64,000 nucleotides of DNA from Pseudomonas jessenii (GCF_002236115.1 NZ_NIWT01000004.1:124001-188000); one strand, 5' to 3'; positions 47,166 to 59,520 are shown, counted from the first letter of the stretch. Notes: generated from the letters alone by a model not told the origin. Translations and numbers: made by a program.

Positions 47166-47962
47166 TGCGCAGAATTTCATTGATGGAGCGCGTTCGCCGC
47201 TTCGGCCAGGCCGGCATCGATGTGCTGGCGGTGTTCGGGCGTTCGAGCCTGTTCCTGTTCCATGCCTTGCTCGGCCGGGGCGGTATCGGTGGCGGCTTCG
47301 GGCTGCTGGTCAAGCAGTTGCATTCGGTGGGCGTGATGTCCCTGGTGATCATCGTGGTCTCCGGGGTGTTCATCGGCATGGTGCTGGCGCTGCAGGGCTT
47401 CAACATTCTTTCCAGCTATGGTTCGGAGCAGGCTGTCGGGCAGATGGTGGCGCTGACGCTGCTGCGTGAACTGGGGCCGGTGGTGACCGCCTTGCTGTTC
47501 GCCGGGCGCGCAGGTTCGGCGTTGACTGCCGAAATCGGCAACATGAAGTCCACCGAGCAGTTGTCCAGCCTGGAAATGATCGGGGTCGACCCGCTCAAGT
47601 ACATCATCGCGCCACGCCTGTGGGCCGGTTTCATTTCCCTGCCGGTGCTGGCGATGATTTTCAGCGTGGTGGGTATCTGGGGCGGCTCGTGGGTAGCGGT
47701 CGACTGGCTGGGGGTCTATGAGGGCTCCTACTGGTCGAACATGCAGAACAGCGTGACGTTCGCCGACGATGTGCTCAACGGGATCATCAAAAGTATCGTC
47801 TTTGCCTTTGTCGTGACCTGGATCGCCGTATTCCAAGGCTATGACTGCGAATCCACTTCCGAGGGGATCAGTCGTGCCACTACCAAGACCGTTGTATATG
47901 CCTCGTTGGCAGTACTCGGCCTGGACTTTATTCTGACCGCCTTGATGTTTGGAGATTTCTGA
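47165..47962 (+). CDS. mlaE: Phospholipid transport permease MlaE
   Basis: A 265-residue inner-membrane permease of the MlaE family with about five or six hydrophobic helices. Core stretches are [33 protein letters not shown] and [19 protein letters not shown]. It overlaps mlaF by 1 bp and mlaD by 1 bp. Ttg2B is the older name. Confidence 0.95.
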   Translation: MRRISLMERVRRFGQAGIDVLAVFGRSSLFLFHALLGRGGIGGGFGLLVKQLHSVGVMSLVIIVVSGVFIGMVLALQGFNILSSYGSEQAVGQMVALTLLRELGPVVTALLFAGRAGSALTAEIGNMKSTEQLSSLEMIGVDPLKYIIAPRLWAGFISLPVLAMIFSVVGIWGGSWVAVDWLGVYEGSYWSNMQNSVTFADDVLNGIIKSIVFAFVVTWIAVFQGYDCESTSEGISRATTKTVVYASLAVLGLDFILTALMFGDF

Positions 47963-48429
47963 TGCAAAACCGCACCCTGGAAATCGGTGTCGGCCTTTTC
48001 TTGCTGGCTGGCATCCTGGCTTTGCTCTTGTTGGCGTTGCGGGTCAGTGGCCTGTCCCCGACTCCGAGCACCGACACGTATAAACTTTACGCCTACTTCG
48101 ACAATATCGCCGGTTTGACGGTCAGAGCAAAGGTGACCATGGCCGGTGTGACCATCGGCAAGGTCACGGCCATCGATCTGGATCGCGACAGTTTCACCGG
48201 TCGGGTGACCATGCAGCTGGAAAAACGCATCGATAATCTGCCGGCGGACTCCACTGCATCTATCCTGACTGCTGGCCTGTTGGGCGAGAAGTACATCGGT
48301 ATCAGCGTGGGCGGGGAAGACACCCTGCTCAAGGATGGTGGAACCATCCATGACACGCAGTCATCGCTGGTGCTCGAAGACCTGATCGGTAAATTCCTGC
48401 TCAATACCGTTAGCAAAGAAGCTAAATGA
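47962..48429 (+). CDS. mlaD: MCE-domain protein MlaD
   Basis: A 155-residue protein with one N-terminal membrane helix (residues 6-27: LEIGVGLFLLAGILALLLLALRV) and an MCE domain (YKLYAYFDNIAGLTVRAKVTMAGVTIGKVTAI, then GLLGEKYIGIS). It forms the hexameric ring through which lipids pass. It follows mlaE in a 1-bp overlap. Confidence 0.95.
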   Translation: MQNRTLEIGVGLFLLAGILALLLLALRVSGLSPTPSTDTYKLYAYFDNIAGLTVRAKVTMAGVTIGKVTAIDLDRDSFTGRVTMQLEKRIDNLPADSTASILTAGLLGEKYIGISVGGEDTLLKDGGTIHDTQSSLVLEDLIGKFLLNTVSKEAK

Positions 48430-48440
48430 GGAACTGTTAA

Positions 48441-49094
48441 ATGATCTCTATCTTGCGACGTGGCCTGTTGGTAATGCTCGCGGTGTTTCCGTTGGTGTCC
48501 CACGCCGTAGCGGCGACTTCGGCGCACGATCTGGTGCAGGACACAACCAACCGTATGCTCGCGGACCTGGCGGCAAACAAAGAGAAGTACAAGCAGGATC
48601 CGCAAGACTTTTATGCGGCGCTGAACACCATCGTCGGGCCGGTCGTGGATGCCGAGGGTATTTCCAAGAGCATCATGACGGTCAAGTACTCGCGTAAAGC
48701 TACGCCTGCACAGATGAAGACCTTCGAAGAAAACTTCAAGAAGGGTCTGTTCCAGTTCTATGGCAATGCCTTGCTGGAGTACAACAACCAGGGCATCACC
48801 GTTGAACCGGCCAAAGACGAGTCGGGCGACCGTACCAGTGTAGGCATGACTGTCAAAGGCAGCAGCGGCGCGATCTATCCAGTGTCCTACACGCTGGAAA
48901 AGATCAACGGCGAGTGGAAACTGCGTAACGTCATCATCAATGGCATCAATATCGGCAAGCTGTTCCGCGATCAGTTCGCCGATGCGATGCAGCGAAATGG
49001 CAACGACCTGGACAAGACCATCAATGGTTGGGCCGGGGAAGTCGCCAAGGCCAAGGAAGCCACCGACAAGAAACCAGAGCAGTCAGCCCAATGA
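48441..49094 (+). CDS. mlaC: Periplasmic phospholipid-binding protein MlaC
   Basis: A 217-residue soluble shuttle that carries one phospholipid between MlaA and MlaFEDB. The signal peptide is MISILRRGLLVMLAVFPLVSHAVA. The family segment KYSRKATPAQMKTFEENFKKGLF is present, with YTLEKINGEWKLRNVIINGINIG. Its TGA overlaps the mlaB ATG (ATGA). Confidence 0.94.
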   Translation: MISILRRGLLVMLAVFPLVSHAVAATSAHDLVQDTTNRMLADLAANKEKYKQDPQDFYAALNTIVGPVVDAEGISKSIMTVKYSRKATPAQMKTFEENFKKGLFQFYGNALLEYNNQGITVEPAKDESGDRTSVGMTVKGSSGAIYPVSYTLEKINGEWKLRNVIINGINIGKLFRDQFADAMQRNGNDLDKTINGWAGEVAKAKEATDKKPEQSAQ

Positions 49095-49396
49095 GTGAGT
49101 CGGCAGTCCAGATGGACGAAGCGGGCGAGCTGCGACTCAGTGGCGTGCTGGATTACCGCACCGGCCCTGGCCTGCGCGAGCAGGGCAAGGCGCTGATCAA
49201 AGCCAGCAATGCTGCAGCGCTGGTGGTCGATTGCTCGGCGGTAACCAAGTCCAGCAGTGTCGGTTTGTCGTTGCTGCTGTGCTTTATCCGTGATGCGCAG
49301 GAGGCCGGCAAGGCCCTGAGCATCCGTGGGATGCCGGAAGACATGCGTGAAATCGCTCAGGTCAGCGAGCTGACCGAGCTGTTGGCGCATCCCTAA
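49091..49396 (+). CDS. mlaB: STAS-domain protein MlaB
   Basis: A 101-residue cytoplasmic STAS protein that binds MlaF and activates the transporter. VLDYRTGPGLREQGKALI, the loop VVDCSAVTKSSSVGLSLLLCF (with the conserved serines and glycine) and LSIRGMPEDMREIAQVSELTELL show the fold. ATG 49091 overlaps mlaC by 4 bp. A terminator follows. Confidence 0.92.
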   Translation: MSESAVQMDEAGELRLSGVLDYRTGPGLREQGKALIKASNAAALVVDCSAVTKSSSVGLSLLLCFIRDAQEAGKALSIRGMPEDMREIAQVSELTELLAHP

Positions 49397-49411
49397 CCCG
49401 CATCTATGAAT

Positions 49412-49465
49412 AAGCCCCCCGTCTGAGTCCTGCTTGGCGGGGTTCGCAGGCGCGGGGCTTTTTTG
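49412..49465 (+). terminator. Probable terminator of the mla operon
   Basis: AAGCCCC near 49412 pairs with GGGGCTT ending at 49460, followed by a T run. The loop is long and has its own GC-rich stem. ibaG starts about 50 bp later and thus probably has its own promoter or is fed by readthrough. Confidence 0.7.
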
Positions 49466-49510
49466 TATGATGTCCGACCCGCGCGCACAGGGCGCCGATT
49501 GAGGTTGAGC

Positions 49511-51038
<1,528 letters not shown>

Positions 51039-51083
51039 TCCCTGCTGTATGGGCATAAGGACATGCCCGTTGATTTGTTGAAG

Positions 51084-51103
51084 TCGAGCCGTTTTCGGCT
51101 CGA
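51084..51103. terminator. Inverted repeat between murA and hisG
   Basis: TCGAGCCG (51084-51091), loop TTTT, CGGCTCGA (51096-51103). It has no T tail. It may be a weak terminator or processing site in the murA-hisG gap. Confidence 0.45.
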
Positions 51104-51163
51104 TGTGTGTCCGGCGCCATTTGCGACCGGGCATGAGTACCTTGATAAGGACTGACGTTTCCC

Positions 51164-51799
51164 ATGTTGACCATCGCACTGTCCAAGGGCCGCATCCTTG
51201 ACGACACCCTGCCGCTTCTGGCTGAAGCGGGCATCGTGCCGACCGAGAATCCGGACAAGAGCCGCAAGCTGATCATTCCCACGACCCAGGAAGATGTACG
51301 CCTGCTGATCGTGCGTGCCACCGATGTGCCGACTTACGTCGAGCATGGTGCCGCCGACCTCGGTGTCGCCGGTAAAGATGTGCTGATGGAGTACGGCGGC
51401 CAGGGCCTGTACGAGCCGCTGGACCTGCAAATTGCCCAGTGCAAGCTGATGACCGCCGGCAAGGTCGGCGCGGTCGAGCCCAAGGGCCGCCTGCGTATCG
51501 CCACCAAGTTCGTCAACGTTGCCAAGCGCTACTACGCCGAGCAGGGCCGTCAGGTCGACATCATCAAACTCTACGGTTCGATGGAGCTGGCGCCGCTGAT
51601 CGGCCTGGCGGACAAGATCATCGACGTGGTCGACACTGGTAACACGCTGCGGGCCAACGGTCTGGAGCCACAGGATTTCATTGCTGCCATCAGCTCCCGG
51701 CTGATCGTCAACAAAGCTTCGATGAAGATGCAGCACGCCCGTATCCAGGCGTTGATCGACACCCTGCGCAAGGCAGTGGAGTCTCGACACCGCGGCTGA
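51164..51799 (+). CDS. hisG: ATP phosphoribosyltransferase HisG, short form
   Basis: A 211-residue catalytic subunit for the first step of histidine synthesis. [23 protein letters not shown] starts it, and the PRPP-binding motif [18 protein letters not shown] lies near residue 160. The C-terminal regulatory domain of the long form is absent, so HisZ must supply regulation; hisZ is not in this window. Confidence 0.96.
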   Translation: MLTIALSKGRILDDTLPLLAEAGIVPTENPDKSRKLIIPTTQEDVRLLIVRATDVPTYVEHGAADLGVAGKDVLMEYGGQGLYEPLDLQIAQCKLMTAGKVGAVEPKGRLRIATKFVNVAKRYYAEQGRQVDIIKLYGSMELAPLIGLADKIIDVVDTGNTLRANGLEPQDFIAAISSRLIVNKASMKMQHARIQALIDTLRKAVESRHRG

Positions 51800-51925
51800 T
51801 TCACCTGCGCGACGTTAAGTCGCGCCCGTCTATCCGCCTCATAGCCAGAATTCTCAGGTGCCCAAGCGGAAACGACTGCTAAGTTAGGGCGCCTGAGTTT
51901 TTGCCATTCCTATGAGGCTCTCGCT

Positions 51926-53263
51926 ATGACCGCACCGACTGCAATTCGCCGACTCAACGCTGCTGACCCGGATTTCGCGCATCATCTGGATCATCTGCTG
52001 AGCTGGGAAAGTGTGTCTGACGACTCGGTCAATCAGCGGGTGCTGGACATCATCAAGGCTGTGCGTGAGCGTGGCGACGCGGCACTGGTGGACTTTACCC
52101 GCCAGTTCGACGGCCTGGACGTGAAGTCCATGGCCGACCTGATCCTGCCGCGTGAGCGTCTGGAATTGGCACTGACGCGCATTACCGTGGCTCAACGCGA
52201 AGCGCTGGAAGTCGCCGCCGCCCGTGTGCGCAGCTATCACGAAAAACAGAAGCAGGACTCCTGGAGCTACACCGAGGCCGACGGCACCGTGCTGGGCCAG
52301 AAAGTCACGCCGCTGGACCGTGCCGGCCTGTACGTACCGGGTGGCAAGGCGTCGTACCCGTCGTCGGTGTTGATGAACGCGATTCCGGCCAAGGTCGCCG
52401 GCGTCACCGAAGTGGTCATGGTCGTGCCGACCCCGCGCGGTGAAATCAATGAACTGGTGCTGGCCGCTGCCTGCATCGCCGGCGTCGATCGTGTGTTCAC
52501 CATCGGTGGCGCTCAAGCCGTTGCCGCATTGGCTTACGGCACCGAAAGCGTGCCGAAGGTCGATAAAGTGGTCGGCCCGGGCAACATCTATGTCGCCACT
52601 GCCAAGCGCCACGTGTTTGGCCAGGTCGGAATCGACATGATCGCCGGTCCCTCCGAGATCCTGGTGGTGTGCGACGGCCAGACCGATCCGGACTGGATCG
52701 CCATGGACCTGTTCTCCCAGGCCGAGCACGACGAAGACGCCCAGGCGATTCTGGTCAGCCCCGACGCCGAATTCCTCGACAAGGTCGCCGCCAGCATCGC
52801 CAAGCTGATGCCGACCATGGAGCGCGCCGCGATCATCGAAACCTCGATCAATGGCCGTGGTGCACTGATCAAGGTGCGCGACATGGAGCAAGCCATCGAA
52901 GTGGCCAACCGCATCGCGCCGGAGCACCTCGAATTGTCCGTTGCCGATCCACAAGCCTGGCTGCCGCAGATCCGCCACGCCGGCGCGATCTTCATGGGTC
53001 GCCACACCTCTGAAGCCTTGGGCGACTACTGCGCAGGTCCCAACCACGTGTTGCCGACCTCCGGCACCGCGCGTTTCTCCTCGCCGCTGGGTGTGTACGA
53101 CTTCCAGAAACGCTCGTCGATCATCTTCTGTTCCGAGCAGGGCGCTTCCGAGTTGGGCAAAACCGCTTCCGTGCTGGCCCGTGGCGAATCGCTGACCGCC
53201 CACGCGCGTAGCGCCGAGTACCGCATCGTCGACGAAGACTTTCCACAAGGGCAGGGGAACTGA
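51926..53263 (+). CDS. hisD: Histidinol dehydrogenase HisD
   Basis: A 445-residue zinc enzyme that oxidises histidinol to histidine with two NAD. Recognisable parts are [54 protein letters not shown] (active-site region) and [23 protein letters not shown]. It follows hisG by 126 bp and precedes hisC by 2 bp. Confidence 0.97.
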   Translation: MTAPTAIRRLNAADPDFAHHLDHLLSWESVSDDSVNQRVLDIIKAVRERGDAALVDFTRQFDGLDVKSMADLILPRERLELALTRITVAQREALEVAAARVRSYHEKQKQDSWSYTEADGTVLGQKVTPLDRAGLYVPGGKASYPSSVLMNAIPAKVAGVTEVVMVVPTPRGEINELVLAAACIAGVDRVFTIGGAQAVAALAYGTESVPKVDKVVGPGNIYVATAKRHVFGQVGIDMIAGPSEILVVCDGQTDPDWIAMDLFSQAEHDEDAQAILVSPDAEFLDKVAASIAKLMPTMERAAIIETSINGRGALIKVRDMEQAIEVANRIAPEHLELSVADPQAWLPQIRHAGAIFMGRHTSEALGDYCAGPNHVLPTSGTARFSSPLGVYDFQKRSSIIFCSEQGASELGKTASVLARGESLTAHARSAEYRIVDEDFPQGQGN

Positions 53264-53265
53264 AC

Positions 53266-54318
53266 ATGAGTAAATTCTGGAGCCCGTTCGTCAAGAATCT
53301 GGTGCCTTACGTCCCGGGTGAGCAGCCGAAGCTGGCAAAACTGGTGAAGCTAAACACCAATGAAAATCCGTACGGTCCATCGCCCAAAGCCTTGGCCGCG
53401 ATGCAAACCGAACTGAACGACAACCTGCGTCTGTACCCGGACCCGAACAGCGATCTGCTGAAGAGCGCGGTCGCCAGGTACTACGGTGTGCAAAGCAATC
53501 AAGTGTTCCTCGGCAACGGTTCCGATGAAGTGCTGGCGCACATCTTCCACGGTTTGCTGCAGCACGATCAGCCGCTGTTGTTCCCGGACATCAGCTACAG
53601 CTTCTACCCGGTCTACTGCGGTTTGTACGGCATCAAGTTCGACGCGGTGCCGCTGGACGAGCAGTTCCAGATCAACCCGGCGGACTATGCCAGGCCGAAC
53701 GGCGGGATCATCTTCCCCAACCCGAACGCGCCGACCGGCTGCCTGTTGGCGCTGGAAGCGGTGGAGCAGATTCTCAAGGCAAGCCCGGATTCGGTGGTGG
53801 TGGTCGACGAGGCCTACATCGACTTCGGTGGCGAGACGGCAATCACCCTGGTGGACCGTTATCCGAACCTGCTGGTGACCCAGACCCTGTCCAAGTCCCG
53901 TTCCCTGGCGGGCCTGCGGGTTGGATTGGCGGTCGGCCATCCGGACCTGATCGAGGCGCTGGAGCGGATCAAGAACAGCTTCAACTCCTATCCGCTGGAT
54001 CGCATGGCGAATGTCGGCGCTGCCGCCGCGTTCGAGGATCGCGAGTATTTCGACAAGACCTGCCGGTTGGTGATCGAGAATCGCGAGAAGGTCGTTGCAC
54101 AGCTGGAGGAGAAGGGTTTTGAAGTGCTGCCATCGGCGGCGAACTTCATTTTTGCCCGTCACCCCCGGCACGATGCGGCGGGGCTTGCGGCGAAGCTGCG
54201 CGAGCAAGGCGTGATCGTCCGGCACTTCAAGCAGGAGCGGATTGCCCAGTTCCTGCGGATCTCCATCGGCACGCCAGAACAGAATCAGGCGCTGATCGAC
54301 GGTTTAGGCGATCTCTAA
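53266..54318 (+). CDS. hisC: Histidinol-phosphate aminotransferase HisC
   Basis: A 350-residue PLP-dependent class I/II aminotransferase. The PLP lysine is Lys210 in [27 protein letters not shown] starts the substrate region and [12 protein letters not shown] holds the cofactor aspartate. It completes hisG-hisD-hisC. Pseudomonas often has a second HisC; this is the his-linked copy. Confidence 0.95.
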   Translation: MSKFWSPFVKNLVPYVPGEQPKLAKLVKLNTNENPYGPSPKALAAMQTELNDNLRLYPDPNSDLLKSAVARYYGVQSNQVFLGNGSDEVLAHIFHGLLQHDQPLLFPDISYSFYPVYCGLYGIKFDAVPLDEQFQINPADYARPNGGIIFPNPNAPTGCLLALEAVEQILKASPDSVVVVDEAYIDFGGETAITLVDRYPNLLVTQTLSKSRSLAGLRVGLAVGHPDLIEALERIKNSFNSYPLDRMANVGAAAAFEDREYFDKTCRLVIENREKVVAQLEEKGFEVLPSAANFIFARHPRHDAAGLAAKLREQGVIVRHFKQERIAQFLRISIGTPEQNQALIDGLGDL

Positions 54319-54333
54319 ACCATCCCCCGAACC

Positions 54334-54436
54334 TGTGGGAGCGAGCTTGCTCGCGATGAGGCCATAACATTCAATATTTTGTTGAATGTCACACCGACAT
54401 CGTCGGAACGCCGCCCGGAGCAAGCTCGCTCCCACA
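54334..54436. repeat. REPIN after hisC
   Basis: TGTGGGAGCGAGCTTGCTCG from 54334; the right arm (CGGAGCAAGCTCGCTCCCAC) is slightly diverged and ends at 54436. It marks the left edge of the TonB receptor insertion. Confidence 0.85.
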
Positions 54437-54456
54437 GTGTTTAGTGTCGCTTTGAC

Positions 54457-55176
54457 TTATTCGTGATGCGGCTCGCCCAGGAACGTCAGCGAACTGAACA
54501 GCCCGCGACTATTCACATCAATGCTGTCCTTCACCGGCACTTCCACCTGCGCCGAAATCACGTTCAAGCCTTCATTGCGCACCAGCACCTGAGCCCGGCC
54601 GTTTGCATCGGTTTCGGTGCTCAAGGTATTCGGTGCGTTGCGATAGTCCCCCACCAGCTTCACGCCCGCAGCGGGTTTGCCATCCAGTAACACTTGGACT
54701 GGCAGCGACTCGCCCGGCCCTACGGTCAGCGGATCGACCTCAGGCAGAATCAGCAATTTCATTTGATCCAGCTTGGGCAGCTTTGCACCCGGCTGATAGA
54801 TCGCCAGGCTGTACTTGAACGTCTGGGTCGCCTCGATCGCTCCCGGCACTTTGCTGCGTCCTTCGTTGATCCATTTCTTGTCGGCGGTCTGCGACCACAT
54901 CCCATTGTCGAGCGCCACCGCCATCACGGCGGGTGGTTTAAGCGGTTGCAGGCGCGCGTGATCAGGCAGGCGCTGCACCGTCACCGGAATCATTTTTCCA
55001 TTGACGTCATAGGCCCAGGCACCGCTGATTTTCTGTGCCTTGAAGGTGTTGTCTTCGGCGCCGTGCCCGTAAATGACCTCGATGTTTCCACGACGTTGTT
55101 CGGTCCACAGGCCGTGGGCCGAGACCTCGGTGGCAAACAGCAAGCCGAGCAGTGCCAGGGGTTTGAGTGGGTGCAT
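54457..55176 (-). CDS. DUF4198 periplasmic protein linked to a TonB receptor
   Basis: A 239-residue protein with a signal peptide (MHPLKPLALLGLLFATEVSA) and a DUF4198 pattern: HGLWTEQRRGNIEVIYGHGAED soon after the cleavage site and an Ig-like C-terminal part with LPVQVLLDGKPAAGVKLVGDY and TDANGRAQVLVRNEGLNVISA. Members occur next to nickel, cobalt or iron uptake systems. The mature N-terminal histidine and the tail HHE could bind metal. It begins 12 bp after the receptor stop, in the same operon. Confidence 0.82.
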   Translation of the reverse strand: MHPLKPLALLGLLFATEVSAHGLWTEQRRGNIEVIYGHGAEDNTFKAQKISGAWAYDVNGKMIPVTVQRLPDHARLQPLKPPAVMAVALDNGMWSQTADKKWINEGRSKVPGAIEATQTFKYSLAIYQPGAKLPKLDQMKLLILPEVDPLTVGPGESLPVQVLLDGKPAAGVKLVGDYRNAPNTLSTETDANGRAQVLVRNEGLNVISAQVEVPVKDSIDVNSRGLFSSLTFLGEPHHE

Positions 55177-55188
55177 GGGGACGTCCTT

Positions 55189-57294
55189 TTACAGAGTGAG
55201 TGTCAGGCTGACGGTGAAATTGCGCGGCTCGCCGGGGTTGACCCAGTAGTTGCTGTAGGAGCGCTCGAAATATTTTTCGTCGAAAATGTTGTTCAGGTTC
55301 AGGCCCACCGTGATGTTGTCGCTGGTCTTGTAATGGGCCAGCAGGTCGACGGTGTGATACGCGGGTAACTCAAAGTCGCTGCCAGCTTCGCCCGAGCGAT
55401 CGCCGACATAAGTGAACGCGGCGCCAAGGTCCGAGCCGCGCAGTCGACCGTCCTGGAACTCATAAACACCCAACAGGCTGCCACTGCGTTTGGCCACGCC
55501 GAGAATGCGGCTGCCGGTGGGAATGACCTTGTCGCCCTCAGTGACTTCAGCGTCGATGTAGGCGAAGGCGCCAATCACGCGAACAGCGTCGCTGACATGT
55601 CCGGTGACTTGCAGATCGATGCCCTGACTGCGTGCCTTTCCCATGGCGCGGCTGGTGTCTGTACCCGGGTCGAGGGTGAGGACGTTTTCTTTCTCGATAT
55701 GGAAAGCGGCGAGGGTGCTGCTCAAACGGTCATCGAACAGCTCGCTCTTGATCCCGATTTCGTAGCCGATGCCTTCTTCCGGGTCGAAGGATTTACCGGC
55801 CGCGTCCAGGCCATTGTTCGGCTTGAACGAGGTCGAGGCGTTGGCGAACAGGCCGACTTCAGGTGTCAGTTGATAAAGCAAGCCGGCCCGTTGGGTCAGC
55901 GCGTCGTGGCTCTGAGTGCTGGTAGCGCCACGGGTGTGATCGTCGATGTGTTGCTCGAAATGTTCGAAGCGCACACCGAGCATGCCCCGCAGCTTGTCGG
56001 TGAAGATGATCTGGTCCTGCAGGTTCAGTGCATGGCTTTCGACGTGTTCGAAGAAGTCCGTACCCGAGCGTGCGCCGTTGGGTTTTGGCTGGCCATAGAC
56101 CGGTTGGTAGATGTCTATGGCGTAGGGGCTGCCGGCAATGGTCGTCACCCGTTCGTTCTTGCGGTAGTTCTCGTATTCGCTGCCGATCAACAGTTCGTGC
56201 TGCAAACTGCCGGTGTCGAAAAAGCCGCGCAGTTCGAGTTGGGTAATGCTGTCGTGCCAATCGTTGTCACGCTCGCGATAGCGACGATTGACGGTATGGC
56301 CGTCGGCATTCAGCGGGCGCGACTCTGACGCGAACCCCCAGAGTTTGCCTTCCTTGTAATGGCTGGCCAGGCGCAGTTTCCAGCTGTCGCCGAGCTGATG
56401 TTCGAGGGCGGCCTGCAGCATGTTGTTGTGGTTGTCGATGTCTCCATCATCGGGTTCGCCGAGGAAGGTCGAACGGGAGACGCCGCTCCAGGTGTTGTTG
56501 GGGGCGACGATGCCGCGATCGAAGGTCGAACTGTGGCGAACGAATTCGCTTTCCACCAACAGGCTGGTGTCCGGGTTCAGTTGCCAGCTGAAGGAGGGCG
56601 CGACAAACACGCGCTGGCTGTCGACGTGATCGCGGAAGCTGTGGTTGTCCTCGATGGTCAGGTTGACCCGCGACAGCACGTTGCCTTGGTCATCCAGTGG
56701 CGTGTTGACGTCCAGCGCCATGCGATAACGATCCCAACTGCCCGCGCTGGTGTTCAGGGTCGCGAAGGCTTCGGGCTGAGGTTTCTTGGTGACGATGTTG
56801 ACTGTGCCGCCCGGATCACCTCGGCCATACAGACTGGCGGCGGGGCCTTTGAGCACCTCGATGCGCTCGATGTTCGCCACATCCGGCGTGCTTGGGTAGC
56901 CACGGTTGGCGCTGAAGCCGTCCTTGTAGAACTCCGACGTGGTGAAGCCGCGTACGCTGTATTCGTAAAGCGTCAGGCCACCGAAGTTGTTCTGCTTCGA
57001 AACGCCGCCGGCAAAGTCCAGCGCGCGCTCAACGCTGATGCTGCCCAGATCGTTGAGCACGCTGACGGGGACCACGCTGATCGATTGCGGGATGTCGCGA
57101 ATGGCGGTGTCGGTTTTGGTCGCGCTGGCGGAGCGGGTGGCGCGGTAGCCAGCGACAGGCCCGGTAGGGGATTCGTAGTCGGAAGTGACGCTGATGGCAT
57201 CCAGTTCCAACGCTCGGGGTTCTTCGGCGAAGGCCGGTTCTCCCAACAGCCCGAGGGCAAGACTTGCCACCGAGGCCTTTATTCGAGACGACAT
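55189..57294 (-). CDS. TonB-dependent siderophore/metal receptor
   Basis: A 701-residue outer-membrane receptor. Signal peptide to about AFA (residue 23), then a TonB-box-like DAISVTS, the plug domain (IRDIPQSISVVPVSVLNDLG, VEVLKGPAASLYGRGDPGGTVNIV) and a 22-strand barrel ending in NFTVSLTLTL with C-terminal leucine/aromatic pattern. No N-terminal signalling domain is present, so it does not work through an anti-sigma factor. The ligand is unknown; closest in type are ferric hydroxamate and ferrioxamine receptors. ATG 57294 is chosen for its signal peptide; the frame extends to 57357. A hairpin covers the ribosome-site region. Confidence 0.92.
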   Translation of the reverse strand: MSSRIKASVASLALGLLGEPAFAEEPRALELDAISVTSDYESPTGPVAGYRATRSASATKTDTAIRDIPQSISVVPVSVLNDLGSISVERALDFAGGVSKQNNFGGLTLYEYSVRGFTTSEFYKDGFSANRGYPSTPDVANIERIEVLKGPAASLYGRGDPGGTVNIVTKKPQPEAFATLNTSAGSWDRYRMALDVNTPLDDQGNVLSRVNLTIEDNHSFRDHVDSQRVFVAPSFSWQLNPDTSLLVESEFVRHSSTFDRGIVAPNNTWSGVSRSTFLGEPDDGDIDNHNNMLQAALEHQLGDSWKLRLASHYKEGKLWGFASESRPLNADGHTVNRRYRERDNDWHDSITQLELRGFFDTGSLQHELLIGSEYENYRKNERVTTIAGSPYAIDIYQPVYGQPKPNGARSGTDFFEHVESHALNLQDQIIFTDKLRGMLGVRFEHFEQHIDDHTRGATSTQSHDALTQRAGLLYQLTPEVGLFANASTSFKPNNGLDAAGKSFDPEEGIGYEIGIKSELFDDRLSSTLAAFHIEKENVLTLDPGTDTSRAMGKARSQGIDLQVTGHVSDAVRVIGAFAYIDAEVTEGDKVIPTGSRILGVAKRSGSLLGVYEFQDGRLRGSDLGAAFTYVGDRSGEAGSDFELPAYHTVDLLAHYKTSDNITVGLNLNNIFDEKYFERSYSNYWVNPGEPRNFTVSLTLTL

Positions 57295-57300
57295 GTTATA

Positions 57301-57327
57301 TTGTTCCAATTCCAAGAATTGAAACAA
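57301..57327 (-). promoter_or_regulatory. Inverted repeat/hairpin over the translation start region of the receptor gene
   Basis: TTGTTCCAATTC (57301-57312), 3-bp spacer, GAATTGAAACAA (57316-57327): 11 of 12 positions pair. It begins 6 bp upstream of the ATG, so in the mRNA it would include the weak ribosome site GGAA. It may be an operator or a translational control hairpin. Confidence 0.6.
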
Positions 57328-57334
57328 CATAACA

Positions 57335-57349
57335 TAACTAATGAGAATG
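57335..57349 (-). promoter_or_regulatory. Partial Fur-box-like sequence upstream of the receptor gene
   Basis: The plus strand reads TAACTAATGAGAATG, which resembles the right half of a Fur box (AATGAGAAT). Iron repression of the receptor is plausible but the site is incomplete. Confidence 0.45.
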
Positions 57350-57381
57350 TCTTCCATCGACCCGAAATGATCGGGTCTGGC

Positions 57382-58542
<1,161 letters not shown>

Positions 58543-58567
58543 TAAGCAGTTCCTGAGAGAGTTGCAG

Positions 58568-58582
58568 GCGGTCTGAGACCGC
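58568..58582. repeat. Perfect palindrome in the algW leader
   Basis: GCGGTCT-G-AGACCGC, a 7-bp stem with a single central base, lies 25 bp upstream of the algW ATG and about 15 bp past its predicted -10. It could be an operator or a leader hairpin. Confidence 0.5.
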
Positions 58583-58596
58583 TCATAATGACGCGC

Positions 58597-58624
58597 ATTA
58601 TACGAGGCCGCACGCGCCTCTGAA
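58597..58624 (-). promoter_or_regulatory. Predicted sigma-70 promoter of algW
   Basis: On the minus strand, -35 TTCAGA (58624-58619) and -10 TATAAT (58602-58597, perfect) are 16 bp apart. Confidence 0.55.
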
Positions 58625-58645
58625 CGGGATATTTAGGAGTCTTTT

Positions 58646-59404
58646 ATGGCCGTCGCCCTGAGCACCCTGGTCGAAGAAGCCGACCGCTACCTCAACAGCG
58701 CCAAAATCGCCGATTATTGCCCCAACGGCCTGCAGGTCGAGGGGCGGCCACAAGTGATGCGCATTGTCAGTGGCGTCACCGCCAGCCAGGCCCTGCTCGA
58801 TGCGGCCGTGGAGGCCAACGCAGACCTGGTGCTGGTGCATCATGGCTACTTCTGGAAGGGTGAAAACCCGTGCATCACCGGCATGAAGCAGCGTCGCTTG
58901 AAGACCCTGCTCAAGCACGATATCAGCCTGTTGTCCTATCACCTGCCGCTGGACCTGCACCCGGACGTCGGCAATAACGCGCAGCTCGCACGGCAACTCG
59001 ACATCACCGTCGAAGGTCCGTTGGACCCGGACAACCTGAAGATTGTCGGCCTGGTCGGCTCGCTGAATGAGCCAATGATGCCCCGGGATTTCGCCCGCCG
59101 CGTCCAGGAAGTGATGGGGCGTGAGCCGCTGTTGATCGAAGGCAGCGCCATGGTACGCCGCGTCGGCTGGTGCACCGGTGGTGGCCAGGGTTACATCGAT
59201 CAAGCCATTCTGGCGGGTGTCGATCTGTACCTCAGCGGCGAGGCTTCCGAGCAAACCTTCCACAGCGCCAGGGAAAACGACATCAGCTTCATCGCCGCCG
59301 GTCACCATGCGACCGAGCGCTACGGCGTTCAGGCACTGGGGGATTATCTGGCCCGTCGGTTTGCGCTGGAGCACATCTTCATCGATTGCCCGAATCCGAT
59401 CTGA
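58646..59404 (+). CDS. Nif3-like dinuclear-metal protein (YbgI/GTP cyclohydrolase I type 2 family)
   Basis: A 252-residue protein that forms a toroidal hexamer with a two-metal site. Metal motifs are LVLVHHGYFWK (histidine pair near residue 68), SYHLPLDLHP and the C-terminal FIAAGHHATERYGVQALGDYL. The physiological substrate of the family is not settled. It is divergent from algW across 103 bp, the same pairing I recall in P. aeruginosa (PA4445/PA4446). Confidence 0.9.
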   Translation: MAVALSTLVEEADRYLNSAKIADYCPNGLQVEGRPQVMRIVSGVTASQALLDAAVEANADLVLVHHGYFWKGENPCITGMKQRRLKTLLKHDISLLSYHLPLDLHPDVGNNAQLARQLDITVEGPLDPDNLKIVGLVGSLNEPMMPRDFARRVQEVMGREPLLIEGSAMVRRVGWCTGGGQGYIDQAILAGVDLYLSGEASEQTFHSARENDISFIAAGHHATERYGVQALGDYLARRFALEHIFIDCPNPI

Positions 59405-59420
59405 AAGCGCACCCTCTTCC

Positions 59421-59520
59421 TGTAGGAGCGAGCTTGCTCGCGATGAACCTGAAGACACCACGGGGTGTCAGACTCCCAGCGTTATCGTTGACGACCATCG
59501 CGAGCAAGCTCGCTCCTACA
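59421..59520. repeat. REPIN between the Nif3 gene and cysD
   Basis: TGTAGGAGCGAGCTTGCTCG from 59421 and ATCGCGAGCAAGCTCGCTCC ending at 59520. In P. aeruginosa I recall mltB1 in this gap; here there is only the REPIN and about 140 bp before cysD. Confidence 0.88.
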
